The notes under the pieces were generated by a model that had not been told where the DNA came from, ran no database searches, and was given only the letters and a program-made list of their open reading frames with translations. From Calocera cornea HHB12733 (taxonomy: Eukaryota > Basidiomycota > Dacrymycetes > Dacrymycetales > Dacrymycetaceae): a stretch of 64,000 bases of DNA. The DNA lies in the NCBI GenBank assembly GCA_001632435.1, contig KV423998.1, positions 67,859-131,858 of the forward strand, written 5' to 3'. The translations under genes were made by a program, and so were the position numbers. This document shows, piece after piece, positions 27,229 through 38,741 of this stretch (position 1 is its first letter; each line of letters starts with the position of its first letter).

Positions 27229-27681
27229 TCATGATTTCCAGATGAGGATGGCGAGGGAGCGGATGTAGAAGTAGATGAAGTGCTTCGTCTCTGTCCGGCC
27301 GTCAGTCTTGGGTGCACGGATGCCGCGAAGCAAATGAACAAGGGGAGCAGGAGGAGGCGGGGAGAGGAGGAGGAAGATGAGGCGGACAAGGACTCGCGGC
27401 TCACCATGCGTGACATAGCTCCCATAGTTCTTCCCGACCACAACATGCCACGTCGGCTGGTACCGCCTGTCGAACTCGCGCTTGATATACGCCGCGATGT
27501 CCTTCTCGATGCTGAACTTCTCCAGGGCCTTGCTCGTGATCTCGATCGCCTCCGCCTGCATCTCCTCGCTCATGTCAACGTTCTTGATCGTCGCCTTGGG
27601 CTCGGAGCCGGGCGCGTCCTTCGGGATGGAGTCGGGCCCGGGGGAGTTGGACAGGTGCGTGGAGGAGTCTTTTTCGGACAT
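27229..27681 (-). CDS. Dynein light chain LC8 (DYNLL type)
   Basis: The small hub protein of cytoplasmic dynein and many other dimers. The LC8 core is unmistakable: [54 protein letters not shown], then across one intron (27291-27404) [20 protein letters not shown] to the stop. The core is about 87 residues. Ahead of it sits an N-terminal extension of about 28 residues, rich in Ser, Pro and acidic residues, beginning MSEKDSSTH at 27681. This ATG is directly preceded by CCCAG, which looks like an acceptor, and only five bases further upstream a run of 100 N begins. An upstream exon or 5' UTR intron could therefore be hidden in the gap, and the start is provisional. Confidence 0.93.
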   Translation of the reverse strand: MSEKDSSTHLSNSPGPDSIPKDAPGSEPKATIKNVDMSEEMQAEAIEITSKALEKFSIEKDIAAYIKREFDRRYQPTWHVVVGKNYGSYVTHGEPRVLVRLIFLLLSPPPPAPLVHLLRGIRAPKTDGRTETKHFIYFYIRSLAILIWKS

Positions 27682-27686
27682 CTGGG

Positions 27687-27786
27687 NNNNNNNNNNNNNN
27701 NNNNNNNNNNNNNNNNNNNNNNNNNNNNNNNNNNNNNNNNNNNNNNNNNNNNNNNNNNNNNNNNNNNNNNNNNNNNNNNNNNNNNN
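27687..27786. other. Assembly gap of exactly 100 N
   Basis: A run of exactly 100 N, the usual placeholder for a gap of unknown size. It lies immediately upstream of the LC8 start, next to G-rich repeats. Confidence 0.98.
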
Positions 27787-27898
27787 GTGCAAGTGAGCAC
27801 GCGGGGAGAACAGGGACGCGAGGGAGAAAGGAGCAAGCAGGGGTCAGCGGTGGCGCCAACGACACGCGACAGGAAGAATGCGGACACGTACGGCGGGA

Positions 27899-28016
27899 AT
27901 GGGGCTGGGGCTCGGGGCTCGGGGCTTGGGGCTCGGTGGGGATGGACAGGTCGTACGCGTAGTCGCGGGGGAGCGGGGTATCCGGTAGATGCGGGTGCGG
28001 GTGCGGGTGCGGATGT
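27899..28016 (+). repeat. G-rich tandem repeats (GGGGCTC / GCGGGT units)
   Basis: GGGGCTG/GGGGCTC/GGGGCTT units at 27901-27940, then GCGGGT units at 27991-28015. Four or more runs of three to four G at short spacing could form G-quadruplexes. The adjacent assembly gap fits a hard-to-sequence tract. Confidence 0.7.
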
Positions 28017-29631
28017 GGAGCCTCGGAGGACGGGCTAGGGGAAGCCGTGGTGGGTGAGCACGAGTAGGAGGTTGGGCGGCAAACGGGGACGCACGCGACG
28101 GTGGGCTAGCGGTGGTTGGGGTTAAGTAGGTTGGAGAGGGTGAGGAGAGGGAGGATGAGTGGGCTCGGCGTCAGGGACAGGGAGGGGATGGACGGGGAGG
28201 AGGGGGTTATGTATCTATGTGGGTGGGAACACAGCGCGCAGAAGACGGGGGAACGAGCGATGGGGAGCACGGGGAGCACGGGGGCGGTCGTGCGCGTGGG
28301 AGCGTCGACGGTGACTGGGCTGGAGCGGGCGGGGACACGACTGGCTACCACTGGCGCCTCAAAACGGTGCACACGCCAGGCACACACGCAGGGCCCACCG
28401 CCGCGCACGACTCGCTTTCAATCCCTTTGGGGCCACCTACCGCATACCGCACACCGCAGTCACGTGCATACTTCACCGCATTGTCACCCTGGAGGCAAAC
28501 ATTGATGAGCCGCAGACTCGGCCGGGTGCATTGCACCCGCGGGGAGCACGCGTGGGCAGGGCACGTTCCTCACCTTCTGGAAGACGCATGTGCTGCAACT
28601 CCGAGCCGGCGCGGCAGGCCACACCACCGGACGGCGCCGAGGCCGAGCCCCTGAGTGCTTGTGCTTGTGAGGAGTACAGTGAGAGACATCGAGTCACCAC
28701 CCACCCGGGGGTGGAGTGTATGCCCCGGTCGGAAGGCATGCGCCGCATTCGGTGGGGGTTACCGGGTGATTACGTCAGGCGAGCGTTGGCTCTTACGCCG
28801 GCGTGCACCGAAGTCGAGTTGGCCGGAGGGCGACCCGCCGGATACGTGGCCCGTTGCAGGATGTACAGCGCTATGGTACAGTCGTGTCTTGCTTGGTATG
28901 TACAGAGAGGTGCTACACTTCGGTGAGGAGGGAGGTGGCACATGCCCCCAAAGGGCGGGATTGGACCGAGTCCTTCTCCAACGCATGCACTCCCCCCCAC
29001 CGACCGACCGCGTCGGCCCCAGCCGACCGCCAAATAAGTGCGCGCGATGGCAAACACCACAGCACGCGCATGTGCAATGTGCTGCTGGGGCGCGCTCCCA
29101 CGAGGGACGTTGTTCGCGAATACGGGGAAGAGGGTGGTGCGGTGGGCTGCGGTACGTATTTGGAGAGGGCCCAGCCGGCTGGGAAGGCGGGTATGGGAAT
29201 GCGCGAGCGGGGAGCGCGTGGGTGCCAGTGCTGGATGGGGATATCAGTGATCACTGCGTATTCATTCTTCTCGCTGTGTGCACTCCGCCAACACAGATCA
29301 CCAATGCATTACCGAACCGAGGCGCCAACCCCAGCTCGCACGATCCACATGCCAACACCACACCCTCCGCGCCAAGAAAGAAACATCGAACGCAGGTACA
29401 GGAGAGAGAGGTGTCGATGTCCGACCGCACAAAAATCCGCCCTGCCATGGCCCCCTCGGGGCAAAAGACAGCACGGTGTAAGAATAGCGGTCCCCTCCCG
29501 CCCCCCGCTTCTGGGGCGGGGCGGGAGCCGTCCGTCCGGGACGTCCATCTGGGCCTGTCACCAGAACCGCTGCAGTGTGGGGTATGAGGGCTGCGCGGGC
29601 AGAAAGAGGCCGGGGTTCGGTTCGGAAGGGG

Positions 29632-29709
29632 TGAGACTGAGACTGAGAGACCGAGACTGAGACTGAGACTAGGAAATGGCATGTGGGAAATGGGAAATGG
29701 GAAATGGGA
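29632..29709 (+). repeat. Simple repeats GAGACT and GGGAAAT
   Basis: Imperfect GAGACT hexamers (29632-29671) are followed by four GGGAAAT-type heptamers (29684-29709). These are non-coding microsatellites upstream of RAD54. Confidence 0.75.
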
Positions 29710-30067
29710 GACTGAGGAGGAAGGAGGGAGAGGAGGATGTGAAGCGGGTTACGATCGGGTACTCCGGGGGCGAGTATGGGTTGAGTTGTACGATGTGCAT
29801 TGCCAGAGACTGCAAGAGGAGAAAGGACTGAAAGAGAGCGAGCTCGAAACGGGCCAGTGCAGCGTACAGTAATTTTCGTCGTCCACCCTTGAGCTAAATG
29901 CTTCCGCCCAGTCACGTGCCAAAAGAAATCACCCGCGTCCCGCGGTGGCTACAGTCAGCAATCTCCTGCGCGTCCTGCCACCGCGCGCCTCGCCTCCTTC
30001 CCTCCTCCACTCTGCTTCGCACCACCACACCTCCCTCTTCCCCCTTCCCCCCCGGCCGGAATCAGCG

Positions 30068-32927
30068 ATGTACAAGCGCCCCGCGCCCCCGCAGGGCAAG
30101 GCTAAGGAATTGATCTTCAAGCCCTTCCGCCCCCCGTCCTCCGCGCTGCCCTCGCTCGCGGCGGCCAAGCCCGTGCGCAAGCGCAAGCGCGTCTCCTACA
30201 AGGAGGATGCTCCGTCGGACGACTCGGAGGACGAGCGGCGGAAGGCGAAGAAGGCCAAGGTCGTGCGCGGGAAGGAGAACGATCTGCTGTACGATGATGC
30301 TGGGGAGATCGTGGTGAGGAACATCAATCGGCTGTACGGCACGTTCGAGCTGTCCGCGTCAAGGCCCGACGTGCTCAGGAAGGGCTTTACCATCCCCAAG
30401 CTGTTCAACGCCAAGGGAGAGCTCGTACCCACCGTTGCTTCCCGCGCTGCGCTTGGGCTGCTCACGCCGAAGACGATCCCCCCCAGGCCGCTGCACGACC
30501 CCATGGCGGACCACGCGATTGTGCTGTACGACCCTACTGTCGACGAGCGGGAGACGGACGAGGAGCGGAAGGAGCGACTGGCGGAGGAGGAGAAGGAGAA
30601 GGAGGCCAGGGAGGCGGAGGAGAGGAGCAAGGAGGGCGGGCTGTGGAACCCCCATGGGAAGAGCTTGAGGGAGGTGCTCGGGATCAAGTTGACCAAGCCC
30701 GGGGAGATCAAGGAGCGGAAGGTCCCGGTCGTGATTGACCCGGTGTTGAGCAAGGTCCTGCGGCCGCATCAGATTGAGGGTGTCAAGGTGCGCATATATG
30801 CACTCATGTTTTCGGTGTTGTCGTTGACGCGAAAGCAGTTCTTGTACAAGTGCACCACAGGCGCGATCGTCGAGAACGCGTACGGGTGCATCATGGCGGA
30901 CGAGATGGGGCTCGGCAAGACACTGCAATGCATCGCCCTCCTGCATACGTTGCTCAAGCAATCGCCGCGTTCCCGCAAACCCACCATTGACAAGGCTGTC
31001 ATCGCTTGCCCTTCATCACTGGTCAAGAACTGGGGTAATGAATTAGGTGGGTCGGCCCCCGACAACAATTGCGTGCATAAGCTCATATATGCGTAGTAAA
31101 ATGGCTCGGGAAGGACGGTGCACCTGGTGTGCTGTCGGTCGACAACAAAGGCACCAAGGCAGAACTGATTGAGGCTGTTAAGCGCTGGGTAGCTGCACGG
31201 GGCAGGAACGTCACCCAGCCAGTCATGATCGTCTCTTACGAGACGCTGCGCACGCTCTCGGTTGAATTGACGAACTGCGAGATTGGGCTGCTGTTGTGTG
31301 ATGAGGGCCATAGGCTCAAGAATGGAGGTGTGCTGTATGCGCATATTCCAAGATCACAACCTGAACCTTCCTAGATTCTCTTACTTTTCAAGCGCTTAAC
31401 GGTCTCAAGGTCCAACGCCGCGTCATCCTCTCCGGTACTCCCATCCAAAACGACCTCTCCGAGTACTTCTCCCTTCTCAACTTTGCGAACCCCGACTACC
31501 TCGGCTCCCGGATGGACTTCAGGAAGAATTATGAACTGGCTATCCTTCGCGGTCGTGATGCCGATGCGTCCGATAAGGAGAAACAGAACAGCGAGGCCAA
31601 GCTGAAAGAGCTTGCTGAGCGGGTCAGCAAGTTTATTATTCGCAGAACGAACGATCTGCTGTCCAAGTACCGTGAGTATATGCACACAGACGCTCTCACA
31701 CCAGACGCTGACCGCTCGCATCAGTTCCCGTGAAATACGAACACGTCGTCTTCTGCACTCTCTCGCCCCTTCAGCTCGCTCTCTATCGGCATTTCATCAA
31801 ATCGCCTGATACTCAAAAGTTGCTTCGTGGTCAAGGCTCTCAGCCGCTCAAGGCGATCAACGTGCTCAAGAAACTCTGCAACCATCCAGAGCTGCTCAAC
31901 CTGCCCGAAGACCTTCCAGGATGCGAGTCGATCCTTCCTCCTGACTATGGCAACTCGCTACACGGAGGGCCGAAGATGAGCAGAGGAGAGAGGGGTATGC
32001 GCGATCGTGGTGTTGGTGAGGAGGTGCATTGCGAATGGGGCGGCAAGTTCTTGGTGCTGGAGAGGTGTGTCCATCCTGCTATGAACAGTCGAATCCACCT
32101 GACTTCTCATCTTCATAGATTTCTCGATCAGATCAAACGGACGACGAACGACAAGATCGTCCTTATCAGTAACTATACCCAGACGCTCGACCTCTTCGAG
32201 AAGATGTGCCGTTCCAAGCGCTACGGTTTCTTCCGCCTGGATGGTACCATGACTGTCGTCAAGCGTCAGAAGCTTGTCGATCAGTTCAACGATCCGGAGG
32301 GCAAGGAGTTCATATTCCTTCTCAGCTCTAAAGCTGGAGGATGTGGTATCAACCTGATCGGTGCGAACAGGCTGATCTTGTTCGATCCTGGTATGTACAT
32401 CTCCCTACGGGCCGTAGGTATATGCTGACCAAGTGTTAGATTGGAATCCTGCTGCCGATCAGCAGGCTCTCGCCCGTGTGTGGCGTGATGGACAGAAGAA
32501 AGAGTGCTTCGTCTACCGCTTCATTTCTACTGGAACAATTGAAGAGAAGATCTTCCAACGTCAGGCTCAGAAGCAGATGCTCTCGTCCTGCGTCGTGGAC
32601 GAGAAAGAAGATGCCGAGCGGCACTTTACTGCTGACGACTTGCGCAAGTTGTTCCTGTTCAATGAGGGCACGGTGTGCGAGACGCACGAGACGTTCAAGT
32701 GTAAAAGGTGTAAGAATGGAAAGCAGTTTATCAAGGCACCGGCGCTGCTGTACGGTGACGCTAGCACGTATGTATACCCCTCACATTGCCGTTGCATCCA
32801 TGCTTACAGTTGTTACAGGTGGAATCATTATCAAAATCCGGAACTGAAGAACCTACACGATGACTTGTTGAGAGCAGAGTGCGGCGAGCCACAGGTGTCC
32901 ACCGTCTTCCAGTATATCAGCCATTAG
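30068..32927 (+). CDS. RAD54: Rad54 DNA translocase (SWI2/SNF2)
   Basis: An ATP-driven dsDNA translocase that works with Rad51 in homologous recombination. Start [20 protein letters not shown] (30068) with a basic NLS-like tail ([14 protein letters not shown]). The helicase core begins at [11 protein letters not shown] and, after an intron, continues [20 protein letters not shown]. Motif I is [11 protein letters not shown], motif II is DEGHRLKNG (DEGH box), and a tiny exon gives [12 protein letters not shown]. Motif III is [20 protein letters not shown]. The second lobe has [16 protein letters not shown], motif [20 protein letters not shown] and motif [22 protein letters not shown]. At least seven introns of about 45-65 nt interrupt the 3' two thirds. 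The C-terminus ends [10 protein letters not shown]. Length is near 800 residues, normal for the family. The gene appears intact. Confidence 0.96.
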
Positions 32928-33044
32928 ACAGCAGCTACCCCAAACAGCAATGTACAGTACACCACATCAATTTATTCGTCGGCAACAGGTTATCTTTCCG
33001 TGCATGCTGACTATGGCTGTAAGCAATGCGTCTAGTAAGGTATG

Positions 33045-34145
33045 TCAAGTTGTCCCCGATGAAGATGCCACAGCAGATGTGCTTCCCGCTGGTTGCACCT
33101 CCGCATTCTCCTTCCCACCTTCCTTCCCACCTCCCCTTCGACGGCGCCGGCTCTTCTTGGGCTCAGCCTCGCCTTCCTTCCTCTGCTCGACCGGCTTTGG
33201 CGGAGGTACATAAACCGGCCTGTCTGCCTCCCTCATCCACAGATTCGCCCACGGCCTCGTCTCCAGCTCCTTGAGCTTGCTCGCAGGAGGGAGCGGCTGC
33301 TTGCCTGGTCGTGAGATGCGCGGCACCTCTGGCTCAGCAGGCGCCTCTGGCTCCTTCGACTCCGGCACCGGCTTGGGTACTTTTTTCATCGTGACGATCG
33401 TCGGGCCCTTTCTGCCCTTGCCAATGGTGAGGACCTTCCTCTCCTGTGGCGGGGGCGGCGGTGGGGGCGCTGGTCGCCCACTAAGAGTAGGGAATGCTCC
33501 TCCCCCACTCTGCACCATCAGTCGCTGCCTCTCCTCGTCCTCTTTCCTCTGCTTATCCCTTTCCTCGGCATCTAGAACCCCACTCAACTCCTCATCCAGC
33601 CTGTTGAGCAACCCTTGTCGCTGACTGTGGGTAAGGAGCGCCTCTCCACAGCTCGGGCAAGTGCAAGATGGTGGCTGCAGATCGCACAATATGAGCCCAC
33701 AATGCGTGCATATTGGAGTGTATTGCGATAATGAATGTGTGCGAGCGAGGCAGAAGCACGGATTGGGTGTCGCGGTCGGGGCATTGGTTGAGAGCGCTTG
33801 GAGGGACTCGATCAGGGTGAGCAGGCGTTTGACGACGGGCGAGACTGGTGGCGGTTTGGGCGTCGAGGCTCCCGAGCTCTGCTTGCTCTGCTTTCCCTGC
33901 TGTACGTGTGTTGGCTTGGGCTTGCTCAGCAGGTCGGATGTGAGCGACCCTGTGGGGGCGCGATGCGTCGTCGCCGCAGGGGTTCGTGTGCTCGATCCGG
34001 GCTGAGGCGTTGTCGCCCGCGACTGCTCGCGCGACGACGGCCCGCTACCGCCCTTCTTCTTGCTCGGCGCCAGCCAGTCGCTCTCGTCAGAGCGGTCTTT
34101 GCGGTACACGGTGCCTGCGAGGCCGAAGGATGGGTTGTTGGCCAT
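33045..34145 (-). CDS. ASC-1/TRIP4-type zinc-finger protein (yeast Rqt4 homologue)
   Basis: A 366-residue, single-exon frame read from MANNPSFGLAGTVYRK (34145). Around residues 130-170 it has the C2HC5 zinc finger of activating signal cointegrator 1: CFCLARTHSLSQYTPICTHC, then GLILCDLQPPSCTCPSCGEA, with the Cys pattern intact. The rest is low in complexity: Ser/Thr/Pro before the finger, an acidic-basic helix (LDEELSGVLDAEERDKQRKE), a proline run, GRKGPTIVTMKKVPK, and a Lys/Arg-rich tail (KKSRRRRRGGGKEGGKE). In yeast this family member belongs to the ribosome-quality-control trigger complex that splits collided ribosomes; in animals it is a transcription coactivator. An in-frame Met at 34283 would add 46 residues but lacks family support. 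Its start is about 430 bp from the F-box gene on the other strand. Confidence 0.85.
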   Translation of the reverse strand: MANNPSFGLAGTVYRKDRSDESDWLAPSKKKGGSGPSSREQSRATTPQPGSSTRTPAATTHRAPTGSLTSDLLSKPKPTHVQQGKQSKQSSGASTPKPPPVSPVVKRLLTLIESLQALSTNAPTATPNPCFCLARTHSLSQYTPICTHCGLILCDLQPPSCTCPSCGEALLTHSQRQGLLNRLDEELSGVLDAEERDKQRKEDEERQRLMVQSGGGAFPTLSGRPAPPPPPPPQERKVLTIGKGRKGPTIVTMKKVPKPVPESKEPEAPAEPEVPRISRPGKQPLPPASKLKELETRPWANLWMREADRPVYVPPPKPVEQRKEGEAEPKKSRRRRRGGGKEGGKENAEVQPAGSTSAVASSSGTT

Positions 34146-34573
34146 TGCGTCGAGGGAGGCGGGAGACGAGGAGAGACGTATGCTGGTTACTGCAACACGA
34201 AGATTGAGCCCTGAACCAGTGCGGCTTCTTGTGACTCTACCACCATGTGCCATCATCTGCTTGTCAAGGTGTACGAGACGCACTTAACGGCGCATGACTA
34301 CTGGGACGACGTCAGCTCTACGTCGCGGGCCCGATGTCGTGTCTTTCGTGTCTTGAATGCTAAGTCCGGATTTTGCGGCAAAGCATTTGAAAGGCCAAAA
34401 GCGAGGCCAGCTTCAGGCGCTTCTCTTGTGGCGATCATTATATTAACCAGATGGACGCATTAACCCCGTCCCTGTCTGCTTCACTTCTCTCATATCAATC
34501 CGCCATGGTTTGCCATCGTTCTAAGCGGGTCAAGAAGACTCGTTCTCTCCACTCTGCGCTTCCTCCACCTCCA
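34146..34573. other. Divergent promoter region, Rqt4-like and F-box genes
   Basis: About 430 bases between two divergent starts. No coding signal. TATTA/ATTAA motifs occur near 34440, but I cannot assign a TATA box with confidence. Confidence 0.35.
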
Positions 34574-35953
34574 ATGCATCGATTCTGGACAATCGTTGAA
34601 CTGGTGGAGATGGTCGTGGCAAACTTGGAAAAGCCCGATGCATGGTCGCTGTCTTCAGCAGGCAAGATCGTACACGACATCGCTATCACGCGCGTATGGC
34701 AAACTCCAAGTGAATCACAGCTGGAGAATATCTGTGATGTTCTGTTCGGAACGTCTTGGGGGCCAGTAGTGTGTCACAGTTTCTTTTCACCGCCCTCTCG
34801 ACATGGCTGACGTTCTGTCCAGCAGTTCACGGAGGAAGGCTGGACCCGGTTCCTCTTCTACTCGAGCAAGATGCGTAGTCTGTCGCTGTTGTATCATCCC
34901 AGAGAACGAAATAGCGCCTTCTCCGTGAGGACGCCGACCCACACCTATTACACCTACTTCGAGGCGATCGTGTCATATGCTGGACATCAGCAAGCAGACG
35001 TGTTCCCCCGATTACGCCGCCTCTCCTGCGACATCACCAGTCAATCATCGCTTGATATGTTGAAAGGGTTGCTGACCGAGAAGCTGGAGAGTCTGGACGT
35101 GTCCTTGCCCAATGTCCTGCATGACCAGTGGTACGGTGTGCCGAAAGAGGTGGAGCAAGCACGACTTCTGGCATCTGTCACCCAACTTGCAGTCAAATCG
35201 CCATGGCTGACCCAACTGGAGATCCGCGGGCTCCCCAGATACACCGACGAGCACTTGGTATTGCTGAGGGCGTATGCCGCCGCTACCCCGCGCCTGAAGG
35301 TGCTGAAAATGCAGCCCAATTGGCTCGACGTGATGCTACATCCCATTACATTGGAGGTCGCGTCGTCTTGGCCCCGCTTGGAAGAGCTTTCTCTACTCAT
35401 CACGGAGAACTATGAGAACCACGGAGACGTGCTCACTTCCTCTCCTTCATTCACTTTTCCTGGCTTGCAATCACTGGAGCTCCTCTCCCTCGGGAAGACA
35501 CCTGTTCTGATGGCCCTCCGTGCATGCTCAACCCCGCTTCGTAAGCTGCATCTTAACGTCGGTCTAGACTCCGCCTTCCATTGCGACTTCGATTCCGGTT
35601 ACCCTAGGCTCCCGCACTTCCATCCGAAAGCGATAGACTTTACGTCACTCTATGAGATGATCGATGAGGTGCTTTCGGCGGTCTGCTCCAGCCAGGCGAC
35701 GCCACAACTAGAAGACCTCTCCCTCAGATTTTCCCTACCTCGGGCGCGTAACCAGATCACAAGAACGGGGGAAGGAATTTCTTTCGAGATGTTCAAGCCA
35801 CTGCTCCAACAATGTCCCAACATGAAGCGGTTCGAGCTCAACCTGCACCTCGGTCCGTGGGCCGAAAGCAGGCTGTTCGACTTCCAGGACTCAGACCTTG
35901 TCGGCATTGGTGAAGCCTGGCCAGGCCTGCAGCAGTTCAGCCTCAAATGGGAA
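34574..35953 (+). pseudogene. F-box/LRR gene, 5' part, interrupted by a transposon
   Basis: Start MHRFWTIVELVEMVVANLEK (34574) shares the MHR-x-W opening with F-box copies A and B, followed by an F-box-like helix. An intron (about 34768-34823) leads to a long exon of leucine-rich character: LRRLSCDITSQSSLD, LTQLEIRGLPRYTDEHL, RLEELSLLITENYEN, FPGLQSLELLSLGK, NMKRFELNLHLG and LQQFSLKWE. The coding frame continues into the inserted DNA for 11 codons and stops at 35984-35986. The usual C-terminal LRR block of these agaricomycete proteins is missing here but appears, in frame, at 49638-50033. What remains could still produce a truncated protein of about 450 residues. F-box proteins recruit substrates to SCF ubiquitin ligases. 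Confidence 0.75.
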
Positions 35954-36227
35954 GCCAGTCAGCTCCTCGGCCATCAGCAGTTTTGAAGGCGGCTCCAGAG
36001 CCATCCAGAGCTCTTGGGTGCACGGGAGCATTCTGAGACGGGTCCCCTCCCTAGAGATTCTCCGAGCTGTCCAGGAGCGCGAGTTTAGCTCCCCAGCACT
36101 CCTCGAGAACCTTGTTTCTCCTGAGGGCTCTGGGCCTTCTGATGCATATGGCGGCTCCCACAGGCCTACTGATCGGCGCGGATACTTGGGGAGCTACACT
36201 TGTATCACGTATAATAGCATTGCACAC
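35954..36227. other. Left terminal segment of the element
   Basis: Non-coding apart from the 11-codon read-through of the host frame. It holds the putative left terminal inverted repeat (35954-35966) and leads to the subterminal array. Confidence 0.5.
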
Positions 36228-36420
36228 GATCCTACTGTCACTACCTAATGTTCGATTTGGGGTTGCGTACAGGCTCGCCCGTCCCCCTTTAAGTCTCCCC
36301 CATTGAACACGGTCCCACTGCCGCTACCTAATGTTCGATTTGGGGTTGCGTACAGGCCCGCCCATCCCGCTTCGTCTCCCCCATATTCACTGCATCTTGC
36401 CATTCGATTTGGGGTTCGAC
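36228..36420 (+). repeat. Left subterminal array of TTCGATTTGGGG
   Basis: Three exact copies at 36251, 36334 and 36403. The first two sit in an 83-bp imperfect tandem unit (CTACCTAATG-TTCGATTTGGGG-TTGCGTACAGGC). All are in the plus orientation, opposite to the right-hand array. Likely transposase binding sites. Confidence 0.85.
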
Positions 36421-36504
36421 CACGCTCACCGAGATGGTTCGAATGTAAGATTGAGCCACTGACCGCCGCCCGAGTACGCTAGCGCAGAAAATCGTCGTCC
36501 GACA

Positions 36505-38741
36505 TCAATGGGATGCTAGTTTCTTCTTGTCCTTCAGAGGCACATACTCCAGCCCGATAGCTGTTGAATGTTGTTCAGCTAGCTTCAAATTGTTTATCCA
36601 GAAATACACTGACCAGCCCTGCACATAGAGCCTCTCGCGAAGCTTATCCAGTCCATCGGCGTTCACAGTCTGAAACTTGGCGAGGCAGCTGATATGATAG
36701 CTGTATTTCGTGCCGGCCGATGCTTGGGTGAAGTCTATTGGCTTTCGCACGCCGGTCGACCACTCCTTCACCACATGGTCCAGCTAGAACGCCACATCAG
36801 CAAGAAGTATCATCTGGGTTAAGGTGTTCACCTACCGCCGTAGCAGCGAGAGCAATCACTTGAGGAGGGATAGGACGAAACTGGGCCGCATACTGTACAC
36901 CAATTGGCGTCTTCGTTCCGAAAAGACAGCCGAGGATCACGGCCGAGAGTGCTTCTGACCCATACGCTCCAGACCGCTCAAAAGGATCCTACAGTACCCA
37001 TTTCAGATGCAGCACAGTTCCAGGAGCACAAGTCATAGCACAAACCTCGAAGGTCACTGCAGAACGATCACCCAACCATTCCGCTAGCTTTCGATTTGCG
37101 GCCTCTGCGTCTCGATCCTCTACAAAGCCCGTTGGTAAGCCACACTTTTCGGCCTTGTTCTCAGGAAGATGGAGTCGCGCGATTGCAACTCGAGCTGCGT
37201 TCTTAAACTCATTTGTCAGGTGCGATGTCCTCATCAGAATCTTCAGATTCGTGAGTGAAATTGGATTCTTCCGACCATTACAACAGACTCACAATGCGCA
37301 GGATGTCGTCCGTCTCCTTGTACGGTCGATGGAGCACATCGCATGCTTCTTGCCATGATTCCATTGCCAAAGTCATCATCTTCATTGGCAATTGGTATGG
37401 CCCATGTAGTAAGAGGTTCACACGAAAGATTTCGTTCGCCTGAGCAAGGATCCGCTTGGCCCCCTCGTCGATTCCACTCGCAGTCGGTTTCTTGTATTTG
37501 GCGCGCTTGAGAGGCGGTTCCTCGGACATGATTCCAACAGGTGTCAGACTGCATACGCCATATCGTCAGCACCAAATCAACCATTCGACTTTGACATACC
37601 TCATGACGGTCTTAGGCTCTGTAGAGGGGGCCATTTGCACAATGGTGCGAGCGTCCGAGTTCGTGTTCACATGGACCACAGAGCGATCACCCACAGAGGA
37701 AACATTCGCAGTCGACCGGGCAGACTTGTCCAAGGAGGGGCGCTCTAATCCTTCTTCTCTGTCGTACTCAGGCCATACTGCTCATCAATAACAGACTCAC
37801 CTTTTCCCCAGTTGCTAGCTCCTCGACCTATCTTGCCTTGGTGGCTCTTCCGTGGATTGAGATCATCGTCATACAGTGTCCTCGAAGATTTCACCTGCTT
37901 TCATCGTCGAGTCAACTGGCAACATGACTGAATAAAGATTTTACCCGAGATGGCAGCCCTGTGATGTGTGCAGCCCTGGCTCCCTCATTATCTCCGCCAC
38001 CTGCTTCATCCTCCCGATCATCCTCATAATCTCCGTCCTCTCGAAGGTTTGCTGCCTCATCTGCAGCAGCTCAGACTCATCAGATTGAGGTGAATAGCAA
38101 GGTGCAGACCGTTCAAAGTGTTCTCGTACTGGGGCACCCCCCAGGATTCCATTTCTTCCGGGTCGTCTTCACTCTCAAACTCGTCCCGGGCCACATATTC
38201 CGCCTGGCCAGCATCACCGTCCTCTGTCGAGCGTTTCTTGGGCACCACCAATGGTATCACAGGCGACGACGCACGCGATGCCCCCTGTGCACCCTTCTTG
38301 CTGCGCTCTTGGCGAGCCAGATTCTTGTTGATCTGTCCTTGTCCAGTTGTATTGCTTTGGATACGAACTGATTTTCGCAACGCTGGCGCCGTCGTGGCCC
38401 GCGCGTCATCTGCATGCCAATAATCAGACGACTCAGGCTGCAACTCTACAGCTACTCACCATGTTGCGGTCCTTTTGACCCTCGTTTCGGCACCCCTTGA
38501 GCGACTTTAGCTCTGTTCCGGGTCGCCGGATCCAGTGACAAGGGAATTTGCTGATGGGGCATGTCGCGCTTGAACTAAGAGCAGTGTTAGCGTCGTGTAG
38601 TATGAAATCGTGATGGACTCATGACGAGTTTACCTGCGAAATTGGAATGGCAATAGAGAGCTTGAAGTTGCTGGTGAGGTAGACGAGTACGGTGTCCGGT
38701 CTCTTGCATGCCAACAGTCGCTGCTCTCCAGAGAGTGCCAT
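36505..38741 (-). CDS. DUF6532-like protein, accessory gene of the element
   Basis: The frame is carried over about seven short introns. Start MALSGEQRLLACKRPDTVL (38741), then a basic, low-complexity stretch (KSVRIQSNTTGQGQINKNLA, ARQERSKKGAQG) and an acidic one. The conserved-looking C-terminal half begins AKRILAQANEIFRVNLLLHG and continues with MESWQEACDVLHRPYKETDD, DPFERSGAYGSEALSAVILG, and PIPPQVIALAATA before the last exon (WSTGVRKPIDFTQASAGTKY). The blocks DPFERSG..SEAL and the final SGxRxxxxF-like region resemble DUF6532 proteins, common in agaricomycetes and of unknown function. It is transcribed divergently from the transposase with 218 bp between the starts, so the two probably share a promoter. 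The basic N-terminus would suit a DNA-binding partner, but that is inference. Confidence 0.65.

Larger units (their letters stand above)
27682..30067. other. Long intergenic region between LC8 and RAD54, G-rich
   Basis: Apart from the gap and simple repeats it holds no gene I can support. Frames of up to 310 codons occur on the plus strand (28655-29660), but they overlap each other, are low in complexity and resemble nothing. Both neighbours start here (LC8 leftward, RAD54 rightward), so it is a divergent promoter region. Confidence 0.4.

Noticed and set aside
28655..29660. Overlapping frames of 285-310 codons on the plus strand
   Set aside because: Two frames overlap over the same low-complexity G-rich DNA, no motifs, no splice structure, composition unlike neighbouring genes.
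35898..36248. A frame continuing past the F-box stop into the element
   Set aside because: It is out of the host frame, lies mostly in the element end and shows no LRR pattern.
36425..36450. GGTTCGAAT resembling a tRNA B box
   Set aside because: No matching A box or cloverleaf could be drawn; it sits in the element's subterminal region.
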